From an uncultured Eubacteriales bacterium (GTDB lineage: Bacteria > Bacillota > Clostridia > Oscillospirales > Oscillospiraceae), in contig ONVR01000029.1 of assembly GCA_900321335.1 (NCBI GenBank), positions 1 through 16,385 on the forward strand: a stretch of DNA of 16,385 nucleotides. The letters run 5' to 3'. Of this stretch, positions 1-6,538 are shown in pieces. The notes under the pieces were generated by a model. The model had not been told where the DNA came from and did no database searches. It was given only the letters and a program-made list of their open reading frames with translations. How positions within the stretch are numbered: the stretch's first letter is position 1; each line of letters starts with the position of its first letter. The position numbers and the translations under genes are program-made.

Positions 1-139
1 AAAGAAACAAAAATGCTTGCGGGAAATTGGGCAGTTAGAGGCTTGACTGTGATGTTACATCATACTTTAAACTGTAAATGACCTTAGAATTGGTCTTGAC
101 GGATAGACACAGAGGATTTACGGAAAGGGGGATAACACC
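1..139 (+). promoter_or_regulatory. Upstream region and likely promoter of the five-gene operon
   Basis: No gene is visible in the first 139 bases. A plausible housekeeping promoter is present: TTGACT at 43-48, a 17-base spacer, then TTTAAA at 66-71. A perfect 6-1-6 dyad, TGATGT-T-ACATCA at 50-62, sits in the -35/-10 spacer, where a bound repressor would block polymerase. The ribosome binding site AAAGGGGG at about 124-131 decides the GTG start at 140. The promoter elements are seen in the sequence; their function is inferred. Confidence 0.5.
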
Positions 140-619
140 GTGAAGCTGACAGAGCAGATGCAAAAGGTGATTCGCGTTGTTGGAAAAGGGGGAGCAGTTG
201 TCCATCTGACGACCTGCAGTGCGGACGGCGTGCCGAACATTGTCGCCGAGCGTTTTGTGGCGTGCTACCGGGATTCGTATATCATCATAGCGGATATGTT
301 CGCGCAGAAGACGAAGGTAAACCTGAATGAAAACGAAATTGCCTGTATATCGGTTGCCAACCCCGTCAAGGACCACACCTGGGTATTTCGCGGTCCCTGC
401 ACGGACATCAGTTTGGCCGCCCCGGAGAACGAGACCTGGTACGGGGTCAGGGCCGGAGACCTGATCGCGGAGTGGGGGGATTGGGCGAACAAGGAGCCGC
501 CGGATGAGGTGCCCCCGGACATCGCGCCGCCGGCGCTGGCTCAGCGGGGAATTATCTGCATGAAGGTCGAAGAGTGCTACAGCTATGCCGCCGCAGATGC
601 GGGACGGGCAATCCTGTAA
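140..619 (+). CDS. Pyridoxamine-5'-phosphate-oxidase-like, FMN-binding split-barrel protein
   Basis: This 159-residue protein resembles the pyridoxamine phosphate oxidase-related split-barrel family, which are usually small dimeric flavin (FMN) or F420 proteins acting as reductases or electron carriers. Supporting features are the SADGVPN strand-turn at residues 27-33, which matches the family's 'T-x-x-x-DG-x-P' opening, and ADMFAQKTKVNLNEN at 51-65, which matches its 'D-x-x-x-K-T-x-x-N-L-x-x-N' flavin-phosphate region. A proline-rich stretch (about 120-131) and a short C-terminal tail follow. Start is GTG, preceded by AAAGGGGG at 8-base spacing. It is the first gene of an operon, and the next gene begins 13 bases downstream. 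No signal peptide or membrane segment is seen, so it is cytoplasmic. Its substrate is unknown, and true PdxH activity is unlikely because of the divergence. Confidence 0.75.
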   Translation: MKLTEQMQKVIRVVGKGGAVVHLTTCSADGVPNIVAERFVACYRDSYIIIADMFAQKTKVNLNENEIACISVANPVKDHTWVFRGPCTDISLAAPENETWYGVRAGDLIAEWGDWANKEPPDEVPPDIAPPALAQRGIICMKVEECYSYAAADAGRAIL

Positions 620-632
620 GGAGGGGTGAAAA

Positions 633-1058
633 ATGTCTGTCAATCTGACGCCGAGAATGAGAAGCTGGATCGAGCATCTGGGACTGCACATTGCGTTGGC
701 CGACGGCCGGGCTGTTCCCACGGTGATCGTTGCGGACAAATGTTTTGTTTCCGGACATACCATTCGGGTCCCTTTGAGCCGTGCCCAGGCTGTCCAGGCA
801 AAAGGCTGTCTGCATGAGAACCGGAACTTTGCCGCTGCCCCGGGCAAGCTCGGCGCAGTGCGCGCTCCGTATCAGTTTAAGGGGATCGGACGCTTGGAAA
901 GAGAGGATCTGATCCTGGAGGTGTCCAAGATTTACTGTACCAGGCCGGGCAGCGAGTCTGGAATCCGCATGGACATCCTGGGGCAGGAGAAGATGCGCGC
1001 TTTTGAGGAGGCTCGCTGGAAGGACATTGAGCCGCCGGGCATTCAGAAAGAGCCCTGA
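633..1058 (+). CDS. Second small split-barrel-like protein (divergent paralogue)
   Basis: This 141-residue cytoplasmic protein has the same apparent layout as the gene before it. An N-terminal helix is followed by a strand with ADGRAVPTV (22-31), then a region with GCLHENRNFA (58-67) in the place of the 'K-T-x-x-N-L-x-x-N' flavin-phosphate loop, then a beta-rich half with KGIGRLERED (83-92). I therefore call it a divergent FMN-binding split-barrel protein, less surely than its neighbour because the flavin-contact region is weaker. Start is ATG at 633 with AGGAGGGG just upstream, and the gap from the previous stop is 13 bases, so the two are co-transcribed and may form a heteromer. An overlapping ATG at 626 in another frame is a shadow. 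Confidence 0.55.
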   Translation: MSVNLTPRMRSWIEHLGLHIALADGRAVPTVIVADKCFVSGHTIRVPLSRAQAVQAKGCLHENRNFAAAPGKLGAVRAPYQFKGIGRLEREDLILEVSKIYCTRPGSESGIRMDILGQEKMRAFEEARWKDIEPPGIQKEP

Positions 1059-1075
1059 AAAGGAGGAATTGAAGC

Positions 1076-2842
1076 GTGAAGAAGGAAGTTCTTGCGGCAT
1101 TTCGGGCCGCAACCGCGCAGCCGGATTATTTGACGACAGAAAAAATGGACTCTGTTCTCGGGGGCTTTGGCACGTTCAATCTTGGGGTCTGGGCGGCCGC
1201 CAATGTGATCGCCAAGGAACTGAAGGCGGGCAAAAAGATCAACGTTACGGTTCAAGATGAAAAGCGGACGGAGATCGACGAAATCGCAAAAAAGGCGGTG
1301 CGCTGCCTGATGGACTGCGGAGCGGACGGACCTAACGCCGCGCTGCTTGCCGCTGTGCTGCTCTACTGGGCAGGCAGCAGCACCACGGCTGGGATTCCCG
1401 CGCCAAACCGGAAACTCGGTGCTGTCTGCCGCATGGCGGCAGGCGTTCCGGCCAGCCGGGTGCAGAACATCCCTACGGAGAAGCTGAACAATAAGATCTC
1501 TGGTTACGCCGCGGTTCGGGCAATCTACGAATTGCTGGACAAAGAGGTTGTGGCCCCGTGGCCCGGGTCCATCACACCCATGGGCGTGGCCGGCAGTCCG
1601 TTGACCGGACACACCCGCATCGGGGAAGATCACCTCTTCCCGGAGGTAGCGAAAAAACTGGTCAAGGCGGGGGTTGACGGTATGATGCGGGCCTATAATT
1701 CCGTTGGCATCAAGCCCTGCCGCTGGATGTCCAGCCTGCTGGCCTGCGCTGCGACGCTGGAGATCATCCACCCTGACGCCTATGTGGGCGAGGAATATGG
1801 GCCGTTTCTGAAAACCCGCTCTCCCTACGTGTGCGGCCTTGCTGCGGTAGAGGCGGCAAAGATGCCGGAAACGATCCATATTCGCGGCACCCATGAGGAG
1901 CTGGAGACGGCGAAGGTGATCGGGGATCTGGCTATGATCCTCAAGGATGTGGGCCAGCCGACGGTGGTTGGTATGATCATGATGAACGAGGCCTGCGCAC
2001 TGATCGAAGAAGGACCGGTGCTGGGCGTGGGGCGGAGCGGCGGACCGCTGCTTCTGCCGCTGAACCACTGGTGTACGTCCGCAACGCTGTCCCTGTATCT
2101 GCTGGGCAAAGGCATGGCTGAGAGCGAGGTGGCGGATGTCATCGCCCAGGTCATGCACGACTATTATCAGGCAGACCATGCCGCTGTGGCTACCGACGTT
2201 TTGGCCAGACGGGCAAACTTTATCGAACGCGGGCCCGTCACCAGATCGGTGCAGCTGGGACTTGAGCCGACCCTGACCCGTTGTGTTTATGAGCGGGCGG
2301 AGACGTGCTTTAACGCTCTGCAAGAGGGCAGGAGTCTGACGGATGTGGTGAGGGATTTTGAGCAGGAGCGCCTGCGTGTCCTGGCAAAGGGCGTGGCGGA
2401 GATCAACTCGAAAAAGCTGGGACGTCAGATCGAGTATATCAAGTACCTGAACGTACATCCCGGTGCCGGGCGGCGCACCCATAAGCTTGCCATGCTGTAC
2501 TTTGCCTTTGACGGCTATGTGGACGTGGAGTGCAAGGTGGACGGGAAGGTCTACTTCTTTGAAAACGTCATGGCAAAGACCATTCCGGAGGCGCTGCTGG
2601 CCCAGGACAAACAGACACTTGCCATTATCGAGTGCTTTGCCGCAGGGTTGGTGGATATGCTCAATGCGGGAGCCTGCGCCATGGATGTGGTGGTTCCTGC
2701 GTGTGTCGGCGCGGCCATGGGAATGGAGCCTGAGGAGGCGGTCCGACAGGCAACTGCCGGCGCTACCATCAGCATGAGCATTCCGGTGCCGTCATTAACA
2801 GAGTCCGCCACCCTCGCCTACAGGATCAGTAAAAACATGTGA
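1076..2842 (+). CDS. Conserved-looking 588-residue protein of unknown function
   Basis: I do not recognise this protein. It has 588 residues, is soluble by composition, and has no signal peptide. Start is GTG with an ideal AAGGAGG and 9-base spacing. Visible features are a Gly/Ser/Thr-rich loop AGSSTTAGIPAPNRKLGA at 99-116, a His/Gly segment HPGAGRRTHK at 461-470, and a Cys-containing Ala/Gly-rich C-terminal part (AGACAMDVVVPACVGAAMGM, 531-550). Cysteines are frequent (residues 77, 81, 118, 215, 224, 253, 307, 333, 403, 411, 520, 534, 543) but show no CxxC cluster motif. The small-residue loops resemble dehydratase or lyase active-site loops, but that is only an impression. It is the largest and central gene of the operon, between flavin-type and Fe-S proteins, so it is the likely catalytic component. 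It is not LarA-like. Confidence 0.85.
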   Translation: MKKEVLAAFRAATAQPDYLTTEKMDSVLGGFGTFNLGVWAAANVIAKELKAGKKINVTVQDEKRTEIDEIAKKAVRCLMDCGADGPNAALLAAVLLYWAGSSTTAGIPAPNRKLGAVCRMAAGVPASRVQNIPTEKLNNKISGYAAVRAIYELLDKEVVAPWPGSITPMGVAGSPLTGHTRIGEDHLFPEVAKKLVKAGVDGMMRAYNSVGIKPCRWMSSLLACAATLEIIHPDAYVGEEYGPFLKTRSPYVCGLAAVEAAKMPETIHIRGTHEELETAKVIGDLAMILKDVGQPTVVGMIMMNEACALIEEGPVLGVGRSGGPLLLPLNHWCTSATLSLYLLGKGMAESEVADVIAQVMHDYYQADHAAVATDVLARRANFIERGPVTRSVQLGLEPTLTRCVYERAETCFNALQEGRSLTDVVRDFEQERLRVLAKGVAEINSKKLGRQIEYIKYLNVHPGAGRRTHKLAMLYFAFDGYVDVECKVDGKVYFFENVMAKTIPEALLAQDKQTLAIIECFAAGLVDMLNAGACAMDVVVPACVGAAMGMEPEEAVRQATAGATISMSIPVPSLTESATLAYRISKNM

Positions 2843-2885
2843 ACGTGCGTTGGTCCGGCGCGCAGTCGGGACCGGCGTGCGTGAA

Positions 2886-2919
2886 GGCTCCGGCAGCGCC
2901 TGTAAGGCGCGCCGGAGCC
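2886..2919 (+). other. Intra-operon hairpin ahead of the ferredoxin gene
   Basis: GGCTCCGGC (2886-2894) and GCCGGAGCC (2911-2919) are perfectly complementary. The stem continues inward with GCGCC (2896-2900) and GGCGC (2906-2910) past one bulged A, closing on TGTAA. This gives a 14-bp stem in the 94-base gap between the 588-residue gene and the ferredoxin. There is no T-run after it, so it is not a standard terminator. It may stabilise or process the mRNA, or lower expression of the last two genes. Confidence 0.7.
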
Positions 2920-2936
2920 GAGAGGAGGCAGGTGCA

Positions 2937-3257
2937 ATGACAAGTCTGCGGGAGGAAGACGGCCATGAGACGGCACGAAAGGAGAAATGCACAGCGCCTG
3001 CCCGGATGCCATGGGTTTCTCCGCAAAATTGTGAAGGCTGCGGACAATGTGTCAACCGTTGCCCTCGGGGGATACTGAGCATGACGGAGACCAATGTTGC
3101 CGACGTCTATGTCCCCTGGATGAAGCAGGTGGACAAGTGCCTGGGCTGCGGGCTTTGCGCGGATGCGTGCGTCATGGGCGGAATCGTTATGACGGCATAT
3201 GTTGAGATGGCAAAAAAGCGATTTCTCACGAAGAGACCGACGGTTTATCAGGACTGA
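2937..3257 (+). CDS. 2[4Fe-4S] ferredoxin
   Basis: This 106-residue electron carrier has two complete bacterial-type cluster motifs: C32-x2-C35-x2-C38-x3-C42-P and C68-x2-C71-x2-C74-x3-C78. The 25-residue spacing between the motifs is longer than in minimal clostridial ferredoxins. The first 30 residues are charged and the last 28 form a Lys/Arg-rich tail, so it may dock to a partner enzyme. The ATG at 2937 was chosen because GAGAGGAGG lies just upstream. An in-frame GTG at 2850 would read through the hairpin and has no ribosome binding site. It is the fourth gene of the operon, and the next gene starts 23 bases downstream. It probably passes low-potential electrons to or from the split-barrel flavoproteins or the 588-residue protein. 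Confidence 0.9.
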   Translation: MTSLREEDGHETARKEKCTAPARMPWVSPQNCEGCGQCVNRCPRGILSMTETNVADVYVPWMKQVDKCLGCGLCADACVMGGIVMTAYVEMAKKRFLTKRPTVYQD

Positions 3258-3280
3258 GACAGGGAGAAGGAGCCAGACAG

Positions 3281-3784
3281 ATGAACAAGCTGATGATTGC
3301 GCAGGTGGATCACGCAGGCGGCGAGATAATCGGGCATTCCATGAACAGACTGTATGAACTCGGATGTAAAAATGTCCAGCTCCTGCAATCGGCAACGAAG
3401 AAAAATCGTCCTGGATACGTATTTCTGCTGGATTTGCCGGATACGTGTGTGGAGGCGGTGGCTCTCTATATGGGAACGGAGCTGGGAATCTGGGGATACC
3501 ATCTGCTGGAGAGTACCCACATCCACTTTGACGTGGACTACAGAAGCGTGCAGCTGAGCATTACTGCCGCCGGCCGCTATCACAGGTATTTACTGCGCCC
3601 CAAATATATTTCTCATGACGGAAGGCTGATCAATATCAAGTTTGATTACAAACAGGTCGCGGAGCTGCAGCAACTCCTGGCGGCGGACGGCTGCTTTTGC
3701 ACATTGGAACGGCTGCGGGCTCTGTTGGACACGGAGATGCGGAAAGACGTCCAGGCGCAGGTACTGGAGCTGAAATTCAAATAA
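3281..3784 (+). CDS. Stand-alone LarC C-terminal-domain-like protein (LarC2-like)
   Basis: This 167-residue protein resembles the C-terminal half of LarC, the CTP-dependent nickel-insertion enzyme that completes the nickel-pincer nucleotide cofactor of lactate racemase and related enzymes. The best match is KKNRPG at 40-45, the counterpart of the LarC 'MKKxRPG' motif, preceded by a helix (SMNRLYELGCKNV, 20-32) like the LarC 'ExLxxxGAxDV' helix, and followed by TELGIWGYHLLE (66-77), like the LarC 'TTxGVRxxxxER' segment. The LarC 'ETNIDD' opening has become AQVDHA (7-12). No LarC1 half is present upstream; the preceding gene is the ferredoxin. GGAGAAGGAG lies 8 bases before the ATG. Family assignment is from recalled motifs. 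Whether it binds nickel, a nucleotide or the pincer cofactor is inference. Confidence 0.65.
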   Translation: MNKLMIAQVDHAGGEIIGHSMNRLYELGCKNVQLLQSATKKNRPGYVFLLDLPDTCVEAVALYMGTELGIWGYHLLESTHIHFDVDYRSVQLSITAAGRYHRYLLRPKYISHDGRLINIKFDYKQVAELQQLLAADGCFCTLERLRALLDTEMRKDVQAQVLELKFK

Positions 3785-3795
3785 AGAAAAATTCT

Positions 3796-3823
3796 GCCGG
3801 CGGCGCCCTGGGGGGCCGCCGGC
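3796..3823. terminator. GC-rich hairpin after the LarC2-like gene
   Basis: GCCGGCGGC (3796-3804) pairs with GCCGCCGGC (3815-3823), with further inner C/G pairs. On the minus strand the stem is followed by AGAATTTTTCTTT, a good terminator tail, so it may serve as a second stop for MATE transcripts. On the plus strand only GGTTTG follows, so it is weaker there. Confidence 0.6.
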
Positions 3824-3893
3824 GGTTTGCCGAGGCGCCTGCAGGTGCTCTCTGCCGCCAGGACCGTACCGGACTGACGGAAAAAGCAAAAGC

Positions 3894-3934
3894 AAACGGT
3901 GCGGACAGCGCTAAGCTGTCCGCACCGTTTTTCC
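3894..3934. terminator. Strong bidirectional terminator between convergent operons
   Basis: A perfect 16-bp stem (3894-3909 with 3915-3930) closes on GCTAA and is followed on the plus strand by TTCC after the stem's own TTT, giving a run of five T. On the minus strand the stem is followed by GCTTTTGCTTTTTCC. It lies between the end of the five-gene operon and the stop of the convergent MATE gene. Confidence 0.85.
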
Positions 3935-3948
3935 TGTCGTTTCGCCGG

Positions 3949-5316
3949 TCAACGGGCCGGGCGGGGCTGCGCCTCAAAGCCGGCACGGGCCCGGCGTATG
4001 GAGGGCCTGTATAGGAACAGAAGCATGACGATGGCGATGGCCCAGGCGATGGGGTAGGAGATGTACAGATGAAACAGGGTGGGGTGCTTGGGGAAATAGA
4101 GATAGGACCACAGCAGGCGGAAGCCGAACAGGGCGAAGATGTTGATGATGGCCGGAGCCAGGGAGACGCCGTATCCCCGGAGGGAGGCGTTGAGGGTGCC
4201 CATGACGGCGTAGATGAACACAAAGGTCGCCACGGCCAGGGTCCGGTCCGCGCCGAAGGCAACGGCCTCGGGGGCGTTTGGCAGAAAGATGGCGACGATC
4301 CGGTAGCGCAGCAGCGCGCCGAGCCCGCCCAGCAGCACGCCGCAGGCGACGGTGACGAGCAGGCTGTCCCGGAAGACCGTTTTGGCCCGGTCAAAGGCCC
4401 GGGCGCCCACACACTGTCCCGTAAAAACCGTGCACGCCTGGGCAAGGGACTCCAGGGTCATAAAAATCAGTCCGTCCACGTTCAGCGCCGCCGCGTTTCC
4501 CGACACAGCCAGGGAGCCCAGGGAATTGACGCAGGTCTGCAGGGGAATATCCGAGGCGGCCAGCATGGCGGTCTGCAGGCCCGCCGGCAGACCGATCTTC
4601 AGGATCCGGAGGATCTTGGCCTTCCGGAGGCAGAGCCGGTTCAGATGAAGGCGCCAGGGCTCCTGCTCCCGCATGAGAGCCCGCAGGGCCAGAAAGGCCG
4701 ACAGGTATTGGGTGATCACCGTGGCTGCCGCCACGCCCACCACGTGCCAGTGAAACAGGGCGACAAAGACCACGTTGAGGATCAGGTTGCTCACGCCGGA
4801 GATGGCCAGAAAGATGAGGGGGTTCCGGGAGTCGCCCCGGGCCCGCATGAGCGAGGCGCCGGTGTTGTATACCATCTGCGCCGGGATGCACAGAAAGCAC
4901 AGCCGCAGATAGGTGGTGGAGCTGTCGATGATGTCCGCCGGGGCGTTCATGAGCTGCAGAACGGTCCGGGAGAGGGCCTCCCCCAGCAGCAGGACGAAGA
5001 TCCCGATGAGAAAGGACAGGAGCACCGAGACGTGCATGGTCTCCTGAAAACTCTCGGTGTCACCGGCCCCCACGTCGTTGGCGGCGCATACGGTGACGCC
5101 GGCGGCCAGGCCGCCGAAAAAGCCGATCAGGAGCATGACGAAGGCAAAGGTGGCGCCCACGGCGGCGAGGGCCTCGCTGCCGGCAAAGCGGCCCACCACG
5201 ATGCTGTCCGCAGAGCTGAAGAGCATCTGCAGCCAGCTTGTCAGCACCAGCGGCAGGGCAAAGCGCAGCAGACTGCCCATGACGCTCCCGTGGAGCATAT
5301 CGATCTGACGGTTCAA
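3949..5316 (-). CDS. MATE-family multidrug/cation antiporter
   Basis: This 455-residue integral membrane protein fits the MATE family length of about 450 residues and twelve membrane helices. MATE pumps use sodium or proton gradients to export cationic drugs and metabolites. The N-terminal 'HGSVMGSLLRFALPLVL' (9-25) followed by 'ADSIVVGRFAGSEALAAVG' (36-54) is the typical first-helix signature, and the same pattern recurs in the second half, as expected for an internal duplication. The start is TTG at 5316, chosen because AAGGAAG lies 9 bases upstream; an in-frame ATG at 5298 is the alternative but would cut the conserved N-terminus. It is monocistronic on the minus strand. Its position between the two anaerobic clusters does not show what it exports. 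Confidence 0.93.
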   Translation of the reverse strand: MNRQIDMLHGSVMGSLLRFALPLVLTSWLQMLFSSADSIVVGRFAGSEALAAVGATFAFVMLLIGFFGGLAAGVTVCAANDVGAGDTESFQETMHVSVLLSFLIGIFVLLLGEALSRTVLQLMNAPADIIDSSTTYLRLCFLCIPAQMVYNTGASLMRARGDSRNPLIFLAISGVSNLILNVVFVALFHWHVVGVAAATVITQYLSAFLALRALMREQEPWRLHLNRLCLRKAKILRILKIGLPAGLQTAMLAASDIPLQTCVNSLGSLAVSGNAAALNVDGLIFMTLESLAQACTVFTGQCVGARAFDRAKTVFRDSLLVTVACGVLLGGLGALLRYRIVAIFLPNAPEAVAFGADRTLAVATFVFIYAVMGTLNASLRGYGVSLAPAIINIFALFGFRLLWSYLYFPKHPTLFHLYISYPIAWAIAIVMLLFLYRPSIRRARAGFEAQPRPAR

Positions 5317-5470
5317 AGACGGTCACTTCCTTCGGACGGATTCATTTTCTCCATTTTTCGCCGGGGGCGGCACTTTTTCAATCCTCTGGAAATTGTTTTG
5401 CTGCCGGATTCCCGGAAAAGGAGGAGGAGGAGGAAGCCGCCCGCCGGGACAAAACCGGGGCCGGAGACGG

Positions 5471-5503
5471 AAAAAAGCCTGTGACCGCCGGTCACAGGCT
5501 TTT
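5471..5503. terminator. Terminator for the CoA-transferase/URO-D operon
   Basis: AAAGCCTGTGACC (5474-5486) and GGTCACAGGCTTT (5490-5502) form a 13-bp stem with a GCC loop. On the minus strand the transcript ends in six U (A-run 5471-5476), a classic intrinsic terminator 23 bases beyond the stop of the URO-D-like gene. The rest of 5317-5525 holds the leader of the MATE gene; I see no convincing -10 there. Confidence 0.85.
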
Positions 5504-5525
5504 CGATTTGCGGTTTTTCCCGGGA

Positions 5526-6485
5526 TCAGACGAGGCCGTGCTCCCGCACGTACTGGCCCATCATGTTCTTCTGCTGGGGGGTGAAGGGAAGGCCGATGGC
5601 GATCCAGACGTTTTTGCCGTGCCAGGTGTCATAGGCGCCCTTGACCAGCTCCATGGCCGTGGCGTCGTCCACGGCCTCCTTGGGCCGGACCTCCACGCCG
5701 AACTTGAACACGTCGCCGTAGTTGTCCACCAGCATCTTCTTGTCGTTGATGGCCTGGCCCCGCCAGGTGTCCATGCCCGTGGCGATGAGGTTGGGGATGA
5801 GCTTTTCGATCTTGCCGCAGGAGTGCTGCTCCATATACACGCCCATGGCGTGAGCCGCCTCCACCAGACGCTTGATGTACGGGGCGATCATCTCCTCGTG
5901 GGTGTCCACGGAGAACATGAGGCTTCTCTGGTTGCCCCAGTCGTCGTGGATCTCCACCAGCTCCACGTTGAAATACCTGTGGAAGCGGTCGATCACGTCG
6001 ATGTACAGATCGGTGAGCTTGTCAAAGAGCTTTTCCACATAGGGCTGCTGATCCTCGTCGATCAGCGCCACAGCGGCCTTCTCAAAGCCCACGAAGGCGA
6101 TCAGCCGCTCAAAGTAGCCGGTGTAGATGGTGGTCTGGATGAGCTTGTCGGTGTTCAGGTAGTCCCGGTTGGCCTCCCGGAAGCCCTCCCAGTCCCAGCT
6201 GTCCAGGTCGGGCCACTTGACCACGTCCTCCCACTGCTCGATGGAGTCCATGAGCACGCCCGTCTCCATGGAGCCGCCCACGAGCTCTTCAAATTCCCAC
6301 TCGCAGCCCAGAATGTCCAGACCGCCGAAGCCGCCCGTAAAGGGCTCCTGCTGGGCCACCATGCCCCGGGCCACGTGGTCCGGGTAAAAAGCGGGCCGGA
6401 AGGTGAGTATATCCGCGGACGTAGGCGTCCACTCACAGGGCTTGTTGTTCAGAAAGTTCAGAAAGTTTTCTCTTGGGGTCAGCAT
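5526..6485 (-). CDS. Uroporphyrinogen-decarboxylase-like protein (MtaA/URO-D superfamily)
   Basis: This 319-residue TIM-barrel-type protein belongs to the URO-D superfamily, which includes haem-pathway decarboxylases and zinc-dependent methyltransferases such as MtaA/MtbA. Supporting features are EIHDDWGNQRSLMFS at 178-192, the family's core 'DDWG' strand, and HSCGKI at 221-226, matching the His-x-Cys zinc-ligand motif of the methyltransferase branch. The third ligand cysteine expected near the C-terminus is absent; that region reads IAIGLPFTPQQ. It is a little shorter than haem-pathway UroD (about 340-350), and no haem gene is nearby, so a role in the catabolic pathway (decarboxylation or methyl transfer) is more likely. 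Start is ATG with AGGAGA upstream. It is the second gene of the operon, 53 bases after the CoA-transferase. The exact reaction is unknown. Confidence 0.8.
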   Translation of the reverse strand: MLTPRENFLNFLNNKPCEWTPTSADILTFRPAFYPDHVARGMVAQQEPFTGGFGGLDILGCEWEFEELVGGSMETGVLMDSIEQWEDVVKWPDLDSWDWEGFREANRDYLNTDKLIQTTIYTGYFERLIAFVGFEKAAVALIDEDQQPYVEKLFDKLTDLYIDVIDRFHRYFNVELVEIHDDWGNQRSLMFSVDTHEEMIAPYIKRLVEAAHAMGVYMEQHSCGKIEKLIPNLIATGMDTWRGQAINDKKMLVDNYGDVFKFGVEVRPKEAVDDATAMELVKGAYDTWHGKNVWIAIGLPFTPQQKNMMGQYVREHGLV

Positions 6486-6538
6486 GATATCTTCTCCTAT
6501 CTTTGTTGCATCCGTGTGTTACCGTGTCCTGCATCCTG

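Noticed and set aside
1076..2842. Idea that the 588-residue protein is LarA, because of the LarC2-like neighbour
   Set aside because: It is too long for LarA (about 420-430 residues) and shows none of the LarA histidine/lysine motifs that bind the pincer cofactor.
2850..2936. N-terminal extension of the ferredoxin to the GTG at 2850
   Set aside because: No ribosome binding site, would translate through a long hairpin, and a good site precedes the ATG at 2937.
2937..3784. Programmed LarC1/LarC2 frameshift as in lactobacilli
   Set aside because: The gene directly upstream is a complete ferredoxin, separated by 23 bases and a proper ribosome binding site, not a LarC1 half.
4069..5484. A 471-codon open frame antisense to the MATE gene, and similar long antisense frames over 5481-6605, 6503-7735, 7862-8941, 12472-13962 and 14060-14986
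   Set aside because: Low-complexity shadow translations rich in Gly, His, Gln, Arg or Val, without proper ribosome binding sites, opposite genes with clear families.
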